Source: Longimicrobiales bacterium (lineage in GTDB: Bacteria > Gemmatimonadota > Gemmatimonadetes > Longimicrobiales > RSA9). From it: a DNA stretch of 64,000 nt. The notes beneath the pieces were generated by a model, which worked only from the letters and a program-made list of their open reading frames with translations, was not told where the DNA came from and searched no databases. Made by a program: the position numbers and the translations under genes. Shown piece by piece: positions 35,790 to 45,299 of the stretch (its first letter is position 1; every line of letters starts with the position of its first letter). The stretch is from contig DATHUY010000053.1 in the NCBI GenBank assembly GCA_035461765.1, positions 1 to 64,000 of the forward strand, written 5' to 3'.

Positions 35790-36800
35790 ATGACTCAATC
35801 GCAGCGCGGCTTGGCTCGCGCTGGCAGCGCAGCGCAGCTCCCGGCTTACGCCGGTGCGCCCGTTCTGGTGCTCGGCGCGAGTGGCTTCATCGGCCATCGC
35901 GTCGTGGCAATGCTGGCCGGGCATGGCGCTTCCGTGACCGCGGCCATCCGGCGGGAGACGGCGAGCGAGCCTCTGCTCCACACGGGTGCAGAGCGCACGG
36001 TCGTTTGTGACGCGGCCGACCCGGACGCCATCCGGTCACTTGTCGGCGACAGCCGCCCGGCGATCACGTTCAATGTCGCAGGGTACGGAGTGGACCGGGC
36101 CGAAAATGACGAGTGCCCGGCGAACGAGATAAACGCCATGCTGCCGGCCAGGCTCGCCGCGTGTCTGGCCACCGAACGGCTCCCGCCTTGGAGTGGCCTG
36201 AGGCTGGTGCACGTGGGCTCGGCGCTGGAGTACGGGAGGGCCGGAGGTGATCTGCGGGAGAGCACCCCGCCCGAGCCCGGTACGCTGTACGGCCGCACCA
36301 AGCTCGCGGGTACGGTTTCCATGGGAGAGCGGGCCAGGGAGTCCGGTTTACCGGCGGTAACGGCGCGGTTGTTCACGGTATACGGTCCGGGGGAGCACGC
36401 AGGGCGGCTGCTGCCCACATTGCTGGATACCGTGCGGACGGGTGAGCCCGTGGATCTGACCGCCGGCATGCAGCGCCGGGATTTTGTCTACGTCGATGAT
36501 GTCGCGGAAGGCCTGCTGCGACTGGGGCTGTCGGACGTGCAACCGGGCGAGGTCGTGAACCTTGCCATGGGAGAACTGACGACAGTGCGTTCGTTCGTGG
36601 AGAGGGCCGCCCACGTACTCGGGATCAGGCCCGCGCTGCTGCGTTTCGGGTTGCTCGAGACGCGGCCGGAAGAAATGAACCACGAGCCCGTCTCCATTGA
36701 GCGACTTCGTGTCCTGACCGGATGGTCCCCCACGATCCAGATCGAGGATGGTGTGTTGCGTGCCCTTACGGAGGTGGAACAGCTGAATGCAGACGTCTAG
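35790..36800 (+). CDS. NAD-dependent epimerase/dehydratase (extended SDR)
   Basis: 336 residues from the ATG four bases after the previous stop; an in-frame start at 35712 falls within the hydrolase gene. The Rossmann loop is LGASGFIGHRVV and the catalytic motif is LYGRTKLAG (Y-x3-K). RDFVYVDDVAEGLL and the C-terminal Arg/Lys pattern are typical of nucleotide-sugar epimerases and 4-ketoreductases. It overlaps the Gfo/Idh gene by 14 bases, so both are likely to act on one sugar. Confidence 0.85.
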   Translation: MTQSQRGLARAGSAAQLPAYAGAPVLVLGASGFIGHRVVAMLAGHGASVTAAIRRETASEPLLHTGAERTVVCDAADPDAIRSLVGDSRPAITFNVAGYGVDRAENDECPANEINAMLPARLAACLATERLPPWSGLRLVHVGSALEYGRAGGDLRESTPPEPGTLYGRTKLAGTVSMGERARESGLPAVTARLFTVYGPGEHAGRLLPTLLDTVRTGEPVDLTAGMQRRDFVYVDDVAEGLLRLGLSDVQPGEVVNLAMGELTTVRSFVERAAHVLGIRPALLRFGLLETRPEEMNHEPVSIERLRVLTGWSPTIQIEDGVLRALTEVEQLNADV

Positions 36801-37866
36801 GAGATTCCCGGCTGGCCTGCGCTTCGGACTGATCGGCGCGGGCGACATCGGGCAGGTTCGTGCTGCCGCGGTGGCGGAAAGCGGGTCGCACCGTCTGGTC
36901 GCTGTCAGCGACAAGGATGTCGAACGGGGCGCCGGGCTCGCCGCGCGGCACGATGCCGAACATTGCCCGGACTGGACCCGTCTGCTGGAACGGGACGATA
37001 TCGATGCTGTAATCGTCTCGACCCCGCCCGCACTTCATGAAGATATGTGCGTTCGTGCGCTCGCCGCGGGAAAGCACGTGCTGTGCGAGAAGCCGCTCGC
37101 GCGCAGTCCGGAAGAGTGTCGCCGCATGCTGGGTGCAGCGGAGCGCGCCGGTCGCGTGCTGGCGACCGGCTTCAACTATCGGTTCTATCCCTCCTTCGCT
37201 CTTGCGCGCGAGCTCCTCGCGAGTGGCGCGATTGGTGACCTGAGTCACATTCGCAGCTATGGGGGCTATTCCGCCACGAGTCACAACCAGCCGTGGGTGC
37301 ATGACGCCGACGTCGTCGGGGGCGGCGCGCTGCATGATATCGGCATCCATCTGATCGACCTGACGCGTGACTACCTGGGTGACGTGACCGAGGTCGTCCG
37401 CTGCGACAGTGGCAGCGTCTGGAATTTCCCCGGCTGCGAGGACAACGGGTTCCTGCTCATGCGCTCGGCGGCGGGCCGAGTTGCGACACTGCACGCCAGC
37501 TGGACGGAATGGGGACGCTATCAGTTTATCGTGGAGCTGATTGGCACTCGAGGCTCGATTCGAGCCTCGTGCTTTCCCATGCGCGTCGAAATGATTTCGG
37601 CCCGGGAGACAGGTGGGAAAACGCGTCGACGGGTCTGGCGATTTCCGGGCATATTCGTGGGCGAGCACCTCCATTCATACCGCTGGGTGGTTCGCAAGAG
37701 CTTCGTTGCCGAGCTTGACGCGTTTGGCAGAGCGGTGGCCGGCGAAACATCGGCTGTGGCGAGTGGCCTCGACGGCTTGCGCGCCATCGAGATCGCGCGC
37801 GGCGTGGTCCACCCGGACGGGGTCTCGCCGCAGGGACAGATGGCTGTCGCCGGGGAGCGTCATTGA
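36787..37866 (+). CDS. Gfo/Idh/MocA-family oxidoreductase
   Basis: 359 residues: N-terminal Rossmann FGLIGAGDIGQV, the conserved CEKPLARSPEE lysine motif near residue 100 and DIGIHLIDL with the catalytic-type His near 185. Family members oxidise or reduce sugar hydroxyls, for example in UDP-3-keto sugar pathways feeding DegT aminotransferases. Overlap with the epimerase upstream and one shared base with the GT2 downstream place it in one translation unit. Confidence 0.88.
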   Translation: MQTSRRFPAGLRFGLIGAGDIGQVRAAAVAESGSHRLVAVSDKDVERGAGLAARHDAEHCPDWTRLLERDDIDAVIVSTPPALHEDMCVRALAAGKHVLCEKPLARSPEECRRMLGAAERAGRVLATGFNYRFYPSFALARELLASGAIGDLSHIRSYGGYSATSHNQPWVHDADVVGGGALHDIGIHLIDLTRDYLGDVTEVVRCDSGSVWNFPGCEDNGFLLMRSAAGRVATLHASWTEWGRYQFIVELIGTRGSIRASCFPMRVEMISARETGGKTRRRVWRFPGIFVGEHLHSYRWVVRKSFVAELDAFGRAVAGETSAVASGLDGLRAIEIARGVVHPDGVSPQGQMAVAGERH

Positions 37867-38786
37867 TGTCCGCCACACTCTCTGTCTGCGTGATCCAGTT
37901 CACGAGCGATGCGCATCTGGTTCGCTGCCTCGACGCCCTGACCGTACAATCGGCCGTCACCGAAGTGCTGGTTCCACACGATGACACGCTCGGCAGCCTC
38001 GCCGCGCTGCGTGATCGTTTCCCGCGGTGCAGATTCGTATCGCTGCACGGGCGACAGACACCCGCTGCCCTGCGTACCGCAGCGACGCATGCTGCCGGCG
38101 GTGAGATCATCGCGTTTCTCGAGGATCATTGTGTGCCGGCTCCTGACTGGGCGGACCAGCTGCTCGAGGTCCATCGGGCACCCCACGCGGCGGTGGGCGG
38201 TGCGGTGGACAAGGGGTTTCCGCCTGGCCGGGACGACGATTCCGCATTGAACTGGGCAGTCTACTTCACGGACTACAGCCGCTACATGAATCCGCAACCG
38301 GGCGGGCCGTCACATTCGCTGACTGACTGCAATGTGTCGTACAAGCGAGCGGACCTGGAGGCGGTCCGCGATTCCTGGAACCTGGAGTTCCACGAGAACA
38401 TCGTGAACGAAGCGCTCGCAGCACGCGGCGCAACCCTGTGGCTTGCGCCTGAGGTTGTCGTGCTCGAGCAGCGCACCCTCACGCTGGGCGGAGCGCTTCG
38501 CGATCGTTACGCGTTTGGACGGCTGTTTGCCAGTACACGCGTGAGCGGTGCGCCGCTCCGCAGTCGCCTGACCTTTACGGCGGGTTCCATGATCATGCCG
38601 CCGATCCTCGTCGCACGTGTGGTGCGAAACCTCTTTGCGCGGCGTCGCCATCGAGCGCAGCTCCTACGCGCGCTTCCAGCGTTGCTCCTCGTCACGAGCA
38701 CGTGGATGCTGGGCGAATTCGTTGGCTACGTTACGGGCGCGCCTGCCGCCCGGCTGCGACCCGTCGCCGCACTGGACCCTTCGTAA
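37866..38786 (+). CDS. Family 2 glycosyltransferase
   Basis: 306 residues from the ATG overlapping the previous stop (TGATG); a TTG one codon earlier is also possible. The GT-A fold is suggested by SVCVIQFTSDAHL, EVLVPHDDTLG, an AAGGEIIAFLEDHCVP segment (acidic metal site, EDH instead of DxD) and NVSYKRADLE. Two hydrophobic stretches lie near the C-terminus. The acceptor is unknown. Confidence 0.8.
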   Translation: MSATLSVCVIQFTSDAHLVRCLDALTVQSAVTEVLVPHDDTLGSLAALRDRFPRCRFVSLHGRQTPAALRTAATHAAGGEIIAFLEDHCVPAPDWADQLLEVHRAPHAAVGGAVDKGFPPGRDDDSALNWAVYFTDYSRYMNPQPGGPSHSLTDCNVSYKRADLEAVRDSWNLEFHENIVNEALAARGATLWLAPEVVVLEQRTLTLGGALRDRYAFGRLFASTRVSGAPLRSRLTFTAGSMIMPPILVARVVRNLFARRRHRAQLLRALPALLLVTSTWMLGEFVGYVTGAPAARLRPVAALDPS

Positions 38787-38799
38787 TGGCAGGTGTCCG

Positions 38800-39609
38800 A
38801 TGACCTCCGGCCGCAAGATCGCTGACTTCCTCGGATGCGCCTGGACGCTGGGTGACGGCGCGGGTTCACGAGCCGCAATCCTCTGGCGTGAGACAAAGAA
38901 CCTGCGAGCTCGCCTGAAGCTGGCGCGCTATCACCCGAACGACCTCTTCGAGCTGCGTACCCGCTTTGGCACGCTGCATTTCAGGGACAACTTCGGCGAT
39001 ATCACCAACCTGACGAATCTGCTGTACCGTCGGATATACACGCTGCCTCGGCAACCTGCCGACGGCGCAGTGCTCGATGTGGGCGGTAATATCGGTATGG
39101 CCGCCGTCTGGTTCCGCAACATGCTCCCCGGACGCCCCATCCACTGCTTCGAACCGCTCGTGGAGAATACGCGGCTGATCGCCTTGAACTGTCCGGAAGC
39201 GGTCGTTCATCCGGTGGCGGTTGGCGCCACCGCCGGGGAGCTGGTGCTCGACGTGGACGAAGACGCGGTGATGGCATCGAGCGTTCCGTGGATGCCCGTT
39301 GCCGAACAGCGCCGAGTCGAAATGGTCTGCCTGGACGATCACATTCGTGCGCACGGCATCGAGCGCATAGCTGTGTTGAAGATCGATGCGGAGGGGATGG
39401 AGCTCGACGTCCTGCGCGGCGCGGTAGAGACACTCCTGCGAACGGACCAGGTGGTGCTCGAGACGCATGGGATGGACAGGCACGCTGCCACGATCAGTGC
39501 GCTGACGGAAGCCGGCTTCAGCATACCGCAGCAGGAGTTCGGCGGAACGACCGGCATGGTGTTTGGCGCCCGCGAACGAGCGGCGGCCACGGTGCTTCGA
39601 GCAGGCTGA
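38800..39609 (+). CDS. FkbM-family methyltransferase
   Basis: 269 residues from the ATG at 38800. VLDVGGNIGMAAV is the SAM motif, with ECFE-like HCFEPLVENTRL at strand 2 and VLKIDAEGMELDVLRGA, the signature of FkbM methyltransferases, near residue 195. Such enzymes O-methylate sugars or macrolides. The upstream part of the open frame lies in the GT2 gene and is not protein-like. Confidence 0.86.
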   Translation: MTSGRKIADFLGCAWTLGDGAGSRAAILWRETKNLRARLKLARYHPNDLFELRTRFGTLHFRDNFGDITNLTNLLYRRIYTLPRQPADGAVLDVGGNIGMAAVWFRNMLPGRPIHCFEPLVENTRLIALNCPEAVVHPVAVGATAGELVLDVDEDAVMASSVPWMPVAEQRRVEMVCLDDHIRAHGIERIAVLKIDAEGMELDVLRGAVETLLRTDQVVLETHGMDRHAATISALTEAGFSIPQQEFGGTTGMVFGARERAAATVLRAG

Positions 39610-39612
39610 CGA

Positions 39613-40689
39613 ATGCGCCTCGCGGGCATCGATCTCGTATGTCCGGCGTGCGGTGGCGGGCTGGCCTCCCGGGGATCGCGCGGCGACGACGGCGTCGCGG
39701 CGGACATCGCGGATGACGGCGAGATCAGCTGCACGGCATGCGGCCGCACCTACCCCATGGTCCTCGGCATCCCTGATCTGCGGCTCTGGTCAGACCCCTA
39801 CATCAGCATGGACGAGGACCGCGCGAAGGCGCGCATGCTGGCCGAGCGCTGTGCGGGACTCGGATTCGCCGAGTCGCTCGAGGTCTACTACAGCATCACC
39901 ACGGCTGTGCCGCCGTTCCAGGCCAGACGCTTCGTGCGAGCGCTGCTCGCGGCGGACGGGCGTTCAAGAGATTGGCTGGACAACATGGATGCGCGTTCCG
40001 AACCGTACAATGGCGACTTGCTCGACGTCGGGTGCGGGACCGCCCCATTACTCGTGGCAGCCGCTCCACGCTTCGCGCGGGTTTGCGGGGTGGACGTCGC
40101 CATGCGCTGGCTCATCATGGCTCGAAAGCGACTCGACGAGGCTGGAGTCGCGGCCCCGCTCGTGTGCGCGTGCGCGGAGGCGCTCCCGTTCCCCCGCGAG
40201 TCGTTTGCCTGCGTCACGGCTGACAGTACGCTCGAACATCTGCGCGATCAATCGGCGGGGAGTCGCGAGATCCACAGGGTTCTGTGCGCGGGCGGACGCG
40301 TGTACGTCGCAACCCCGAACCGGCGAAGCCTCGGTCCGGACCCGCACACCGGCCTGCCGGCCGGTGGCTGGTTGCCCGATTCCCTCACTGCGGCGTACGT
40401 CCGACGTAAAGGCGGGATACCGCCGCTACGGCGGTTGCTCACGGAACGCGCCCTCCGCAGTCTGCTCGCAGGGGCGGGATTCGAGCGGATCACCGTCGAA
40501 CCGTACCGCGTGTCTGCCGTCCAGCGTGCGTCATTCGGCCCGGCTACCAGAGCGGCAATCGATGCCTACATGGTGGTCAGGAAGCTGCCGGGTGGATCCG
40601 GCGTTCTCCGAGCCATCGGCCCACTCCTGAATGCCACGGCGTACAAACCAGCGCACCGTCTTCCGGTCAGTCCTCCGGTCGTCGAGTAA
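39613..40689 (+). CDS. SAM-dependent methyltransferase with N-terminal Trm112-like zinc finger
   Basis: 358 residues. The N-terminal segment has two CxxC pairs (CPACGG and CTACGR, about residues 10-50) like Trm112-type zinc-binding domains. The Rossmann methyltransferase core follows with LLDVGCGTAPLLV near residue 136 and a DSTLEHLRD motif IV. It may methylate a sugar or lipid-linked intermediate. Its last 23 bases overlap the convergent methyltransferase at 40667. Confidence 0.83.
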   Translation: MRLAGIDLVCPACGGGLASRGSRGDDGVAADIADDGEISCTACGRTYPMVLGIPDLRLWSDPYISMDEDRAKARMLAERCAGLGFAESLEVYYSITTAVPPFQARRFVRALLAADGRSRDWLDNMDARSEPYNGDLLDVGCGTAPLLVAAAPRFARVCGVDVAMRWLIMARKRLDEAGVAAPLVCACAEALPFPRESFACVTADSTLEHLRDQSAGSREIHRVLCAGGRVYVATPNRRSLGPDPHTGLPAGGWLPDSLTAAYVRRKGGIPPLRRLLTERALRSLLAGAGFERITVEPYRVSAVQRASFGPATRAAIDAYMVVRKLPGGSGVLRAIGPLLNATAYKPAHRLPVSPPVVE

Positions 40690-41734
40690 CGCTGCGGATC
40701 CACAGCCGGAATCCGCCGTACTGATAGAACTCTTCCTCGCGGTCGCTCACCCGCAGGGGGCGCGTTATGCGGAGTTGTCGCAGGTAAAGGAAGAGCTTGT
40801 GCGGCAGCATGCGCTGCAGCACGTACCGCAGCGGCGGCATTCGGAATCGCAGCGCTGAGATATTGCGGTACCGAGGTCCGGCGGTATCGCAGGAGATCAG
40901 GTCGAGCCCTGCTGATTGCAACAGGCGCGACAGTGCCTCTGTTGTAAAGAAGGTCATGTGCGGCTCGTCGCACCGCGGCGCCCACATGTGGTCAGGATAT
41001 TCTGTCAACGACTCTGTTGGAATATTGGGCACCTCGATATAGAGCACGCCTCCAGGGGCGAGGCGGTCGTACAGGAGCGCGAGGACGGCGCGCGGCTCCA
41101 GCAGGTGTTCCAGAACGTGGGACAGTACGATCACGTCGAACTGTCGCTCCAGCCGCGGCAGTGCGTGTTCGACGGGTTCCGTCAGCACTTCCACACCAAG
41201 CGCCCTGAGGTGATCGACTGCGTAATCGTTGAACTCGATGGCGATTCGGCGTGACTCCGGGAATCGCTCGCCGAACGCGTGCAGAACGTGACCGAACCCT
41301 GTTCCGATGTCCAGAATCTCCGGACGTTCGGTCCGCACATGAGGCGCGACCAGCTCGGCGATCGACATTCCGCGATTGTAGTAGAACAGGTTGTCTTTCG
41401 GAAAACTCACCGCATTGCTGACATCGGTGCCGTAGACGAGTCCGCTGCGGTAATCGCTCTCGTAATAGTCAGCCAGGGCTCCGGCGTCCGGACGCGGCCA
41501 GGCCTGCGCCAGGCCGCACTGTGCGCAGTGATACAGCCATGCATCACCAAAGACTGCAGGTCCGTAGCTGGTGTTGGTCCTGTAACGCCGCACGCGCCGC
41601 AGGTCCGTGCCGCCACAACCGAGGCAGGCATCGCCCGCTGTGATCTGTGGATCGCGAACGACCGCTTCCTGCCTGGACGCGCGGGACTGCGAGTCGATGT
41701 CTGCTTTGCCCGGAGGCGATCCCCTGTCAATCAT
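40667..41734 (-). CDS. SAM-dependent methyltransferase with zinc ribbon
   Basis: 355 residues if started at ATG 41734; a TTG at 41845 would add 37 residues that are not conserved in character. An N-terminal ribbon has CLGCGG and CAQCGL. The SAM motif is ILDIGTGFGHVL and the core carries VIVLSHVLEHL and GGVLYIEVPNI, typical of Methyltransf_23-type sugar C- or O-methyltransferases. It is the last gene of the large minus-strand block and ends inside the convergent gene. Confidence 0.82.
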   Translation of the reverse strand: MIDRGSPPGKADIDSQSRASRQEAVVRDPQITAGDACLGCGGTDLRRVRRYRTNTSYGPAVFGDAWLYHCAQCGLAQAWPRPDAGALADYYESDYRSGLVYGTDVSNAVSFPKDNLFYYNRGMSIAELVAPHVRTERPEILDIGTGFGHVLHAFGERFPESRRIAIEFNDYAVDHLRALGVEVLTEPVEHALPRLERQFDVIVLSHVLEHLLEPRAVLALLYDRLAPGGVLYIEVPNIPTESLTEYPDHMWAPRCDEPHMTFFTTEALSRLLQSAGLDLISCDTAGPRYRNISALRFRMPPLRYVLQRMLPHKLFLYLRQLRITRPLRVSDREEEFYQYGGFRLWIRSVTRRPED

Positions 41735-41828
41735 GTCCCTATCCGTGATGTCGAGATGGCCGTCGGAGTGAATACGCGACGAGCTGCATTCATCCTGGTG
41801 TAACGCGCCCGCAGTGAACGCCGCCCGC

Positions 41829-43259
41829 TCATACGGAGACCGCAATGCCGCTGCGGCGGATGCGGATTCCGCCCGTGAGGACGAGTCCGACCGTGTACGC
41901 CGCAGCGCCCAGAGGCAACGCGGTCCAAATGGCGTCCGGACTGAGCAGAAGGAGGGCGGCGCCCATGACCACCGCAGCCGCCAGGCTCCGAGTGAACCGG
42001 ATCGGTGGTGTCATTGGAAACTCTTCTCGCCGAGCGTACCACCAGGCCGCCAGCATACGAACCGCCTCTGCGATTACTGTGGTGAAGGCCGCACCATAGA
42101 GGCCGAACATGGGAACCGCGATGAGGTTCAGTCCAACGTTCGACGCCGCGGCCGCAATCGTTGTGCGCAACACGAGGTCCTGTCTCCGGCGCGCGATGAG
42201 GCCTGCCTGCAGCACTGACCGTATCAGTACGAAGGGGATAGTCCAGATCAGGATGGCGAGGACTCCCCCGGATGCTGTGTATTCGGAGCCATACACGAAT
42301 CCTATGAGCAGCGGCGCAGTGAGGGCACCGCCGACAGCGATAGGAGCTCCCGCCGCGAACACGCGCGCGATGCTGTCGCTGAAGAGCGTGTCACGCTCCG
42401 TCGCGGAGTGACCAAGCCGTGTGAACGCAGGCACGAGGGTCAGTGCGACAACGTGGCCGAGAATGCCGAGAAAATTGATGAGCGCATAACCTGCGAGATA
42501 CAGGCCGACCTCAGCCGTGTCTCGAAAGATACGCAGGAACACGAGGTCGGCATTGTAGATCATGACAGCCAGCAGCGCGCTCACGGCCATGGGTGCGGCG
42601 CGCCGGAACACCGCCCGGGCGAGATTGGCGTCGACATGCAGACGCAGGCGGACCCCGCAAGCGCGCGCACCGGCGAGGAGCATGATCGCCGTCAGAACGT
42701 TCGCGGTGATCTCGGCGAGCGGCACAACGACAATATCCTCGGGCCCGCGGACGAGCACGACGACGGCCAGGACACGCAGCAGCTCCGCGGCGGTTCGGGC
42801 TGCGGACACCAGTGTGGCGCGTTGCAGGCCGAGGTGCAGCCAACGCGTGTACGCGCCGACAGGCAGGAGCGCCAATCCATACAAGGCCAGAACCGTGCGC
42901 TCGATACCGGAAAAGAACAGCGTGGCCGCGAGCACGGTCAAACCTGCGACTACAGTCGCCCAGACGAGGCGCAGGAGCAGCAGAGTGGAGGCCAGGTCTG
43001 AAAGATGCTCACCCGCCTCCGCGACCTCGCGTGGGCCGGTGTGCTCCAGCCCGGCGTCCACCAGCGTCGTGCCGTAAAGCACCAGGGCGAGGCCGAAACC
43101 GATGATGCCGTATGCGTCGACGCCGAGCGCGCGTGCGATATAGACAGTGGCGCCGAAGCCGATCAGGCGGGACAGCAACTCGCCTGCGCCGAGCGTCAGG
43201 AAGTTGCGGAGGACGAGGCCGGCAATCGGTGCCCGGAGCGTGTCTCCCGGAGTACTCAT
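41829..43259 (-). CDS. Wzx-type oligosaccharide flippase
   Basis: 476 residues, about 14 hydrophobic helices in the MATE/MOP flippase arrangement, starting after a short polar N-terminus with NFLTLGAGELLSRLIGFGATVYIARALG, which is longer than a usual motif but has the typical G-x-x-x-x-A-R-x-L-G end. This is the expected exporter of lipid-linked repeat units in a Wzx/Wzy system. It is followed by the methyltransferase with only a short gap. Confidence 0.86.
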   Translation of the reverse strand: MSTPGDTLRAPIAGLVLRNFLTLGAGELLSRLIGFGATVYIARALGVDAYGIIGFGLALVLYGTTLVDAGLEHTGPREVAEAGEHLSDLASTLLLLRLVWATVVAGLTVLAATLFFSGIERTVLALYGLALLPVGAYTRWLHLGLQRATLVSAARTAAELLRVLAVVVLVRGPEDIVVVPLAEITANVLTAIMLLAGARACGVRLRLHVDANLARAVFRRAAPMAVSALLAVMIYNADLVFLRIFRDTAEVGLYLAGYALINFLGILGHVVALTLVPAFTRLGHSATERDTLFSDSIARVFAAGAPIAVGGALTAPLLIGFVYGSEYTASGGVLAILIWTIPFVLIRSVLQAGLIARRRQDLVLRTTIAAAASNVGLNLIAVPMFGLYGAAFTTVIAEAVRMLAAWWYARREEFPMTPPIRFTRSLAAAVVMGAALLLLSPDAIWTALPLGAAAYTVGLVLTGGIRIRRSGIAVSV

Positions 43260-43315
43260 CGCCGCGCTCGTCCGGCTACTGCCGGTGAGATGATGGCCGC
43301 GTCGCGCAGCTGCAT

Positions 43316-44359
43316 TCAGCCGACGTTCAGTGTCGTAAGCGACGCCGAAGCGGGCCGTGCGGCGTCACTGTCCGGGGAATGGCGACCGAGACTCATGGAT
43401 ACCAGGCCCCCGATGAGGCCGCCGCTGATCACGACTACCTGGAATACCAGGCTGGCCGCGACGGCAAGGGCTGCGGCGACGCCGAACGGTGCAAAGAGCG
43501 CCGCAAGGGCTGCTTCGCGCACCCCCAGGCCGCCCTGCGTCAGAGGCAGAGTCGCGGCTATCTTGGCGAGCGGCCACACGAGCAGCCACACCTGGAATGG
43601 CGCGTCGAGGCCGGCCATGCCGGCCAGCCACGCGTTCAGTACGATCTGGAGGGTCTGAAGCACCATGCCGAGCAGGAACGCACCTGCCTGTGCACGGGGT
43701 CGGCTCGACAGGGATCGAAACGCGATGCGCACGCGGACCAGCCTGCGCCGGAATCGCAGCGGCAGGCGCCGTACAGGTGTCAGCCTGAGGACCAGCGCCA
43801 GCACGACAACAGCCACGACCGCCGTAATCGCCAGCACCCCGAATACGCTTCGGCTGCGCTCATCCAGCGCGGTCGGCAGCAGCAGGGCGCCGATTGCGGC
43901 CACGGCAGCAAGTCCGATCACATCCTGGACACGGTCCACCAGGCTTCCCAGGATCAGGCCGGCCATGGACCGAACGCGACGCGCGGCGACAGCTGCACGG
44001 ATAATGTCGCCACCCACCACTGACGGCAGGAATGTGTTTCCGAACAGTCCAGCGTAGTAGGAGCGGGTGGCGTGCAGCAGCGGCAGGTCTGCTCCTGCGG
44101 CGTTCACCAGCATACGCCACTTGAATACACCGATCAGGTGGAGCGCCATGTAGAGCGCGACGGCGACCGGCCATACGACTGCGGGGATACGTGCAATCGC
44201 GCCGCGTATCTGGTCGAGTGGCAACAGGTAGAAGAGCAGTGCGAGCAGGACTCCGCTTACACCGATCCTGACTGCCGCTACCCGCCACGACAGCGACCGG
44301 CGCACCTCCGCCATCCCATCCACGACGGGGACGTCGTCCGCCGCACTGATGCGATTCAT
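43316..44359 (-). CDS. Flippase-like membrane protein, LPG-synthase transmembrane family (second copy)
   Basis: 347 residues, about eight helices. The family motifs are FLPSVVGGDIIRA near residue 105 and LTQGGLGVREAAL near residue 275, matching the copy at the left edge. It would sit in the inner membrane and is thought to act on lipid-linked intermediates. It is upstream of the Wzx gene and downstream of GT2 and GT39 genes in the same transcription direction. Confidence 0.82.
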   Translation of the reverse strand: MNRISAADDVPVVDGMAEVRRSLSWRVAAVRIGVSGVLLALLFYLLPLDQIRGAIARIPAVVWPVAVALYMALHLIGVFKWRMLVNAAGADLPLLHATRSYYAGLFGNTFLPSVVGGDIIRAAVAARRVRSMAGLILGSLVDRVQDVIGLAAVAAIGALLLPTALDERSRSVFGVLAITAVVAVVVLALVLRLTPVRRLPLRFRRRLVRVRIAFRSLSSRPRAQAGAFLLGMVLQTLQIVLNAWLAGMAGLDAPFQVWLLVWPLAKIAATLPLTQGGLGVREAALAALFAPFGVAAALAVAASLVFQVVVISGGLIGGLVSMSLGRHSPDSDAARPASASLTTLNVG

Positions 44360-44372
44360 GGCGGTGCAGTGC

Positions 44373-45299
44373 TCAGCGGTTCGACGCGATGCGGGCGCTC
44401 TGATCTGCCAGCAATCCTACTGCCCAGATGATCAGCGCAGCCAGCAACGCGAAGATGGCGCTTTCGGACAGGTTTCCTATCACGACGTCGTAGATGAACT
44501 TCGCGAGTCCTGCCACCGCGAGCGCCAGCCCTATGGGGATGAACACCTTGAGCGGATTGAAGAAAACGATGGTACGGACGATCAGCAGCGCGAAGTCCAT
44601 GGCGTGGCGCGGGCGGATCTTCGACGAACCCAGTCGGGCGTGGTAGTCGATCGGCACGAACACGACGGGGTGCCCGTTGCATGCGCACGCGAGCGTTATG
44701 GTCGTTGTGAAGGAGAAGCCGTTCGGAAGCAGGTTGATGTATCGTTCCACGACCGATCGGCGCATGAGACGCAGACCAGAGTTCAGGTCCGGCAGGTGCT
44801 CTCCGGCAAGATAGCTCGCCAGCCGGTTCAGGAACCACTTTGCCGGCTTCCGCGTGACCGGGATGTGAACCTCCGCACCGATACGCGCACCGGTCACCAT
44901 GTCGATCCCGAGGTCCGGTCCGGAGACGTGCGCAAGAAGCTCCGGGATCGCATCCGCCGGGTATGTGCCGTCGGCGTCCGTGATCAGTATCCAGTCATGG
45001 CTTGCGGCGGCGATACCTCGCTTCAGCGCGGCGCCGTATCCGAAGTTGCGCAGGTTGCGTATGACGCGAACGCCGGTCTCCGCGGCGGCGGCGGCGGTCC
45101 CGTCCGTCGATCCGTCATCGACCAGAATGATCTCGAAATCCCAGTCGCACAGGGTCAGGACGGCTGCAACGCGATGAATCTGCTCGGCGACATGCGGCCC
45201 TTCGTTGAAGGCCGGTATCACCACGGTCACACCGCTACGGGTGCGCGTGACGGTCTCGGGTGCGCCGTCCGTCCAGTCGGCCACTCTGCTCTCGCTCAT
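44373..45299 (-). CDS. Family 2 glycosyltransferase, polyprenyl-phosphate type
   Basis: 308 residues: VVIPAFNEGPHVAEQI, IILVDDGSTDGT, ILITDADGTYP (DxD site) and RNFGYGAALKRG are the GT-A signatures of DPM1-like enzymes, and two C-terminal helices (about 225-300) anchor it to the membrane. The product, a polyprenyl-phosphate sugar, is the logical donor for the GT39 gene directly upstream, with which it overlaps by four bases. Confidence 0.88.
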   Translation of the reverse strand: MSESRVADWTDGAPETVTRTRSGVTVVIPAFNEGPHVAEQIHRVAAVLTLCDWDFEIILVDDGSTDGTAAAAAETGVRVIRNLRNFGYGAALKRGIAAASHDWILITDADGTYPADAIPELLAHVSGPDLGIDMVTGARIGAEVHIPVTRKPAKWFLNRLASYLAGEHLPDLNSGLRLMRRSVVERYINLLPNGFSFTTTITLACACNGHPVVFVPIDYHARLGSSKIRPRHAMDFALLIVRTIVFFNPLKVFIPIGLALAVAGLAKFIYDVVIGNLSESAIFALLAALIIWAVGLLADQSARIASNR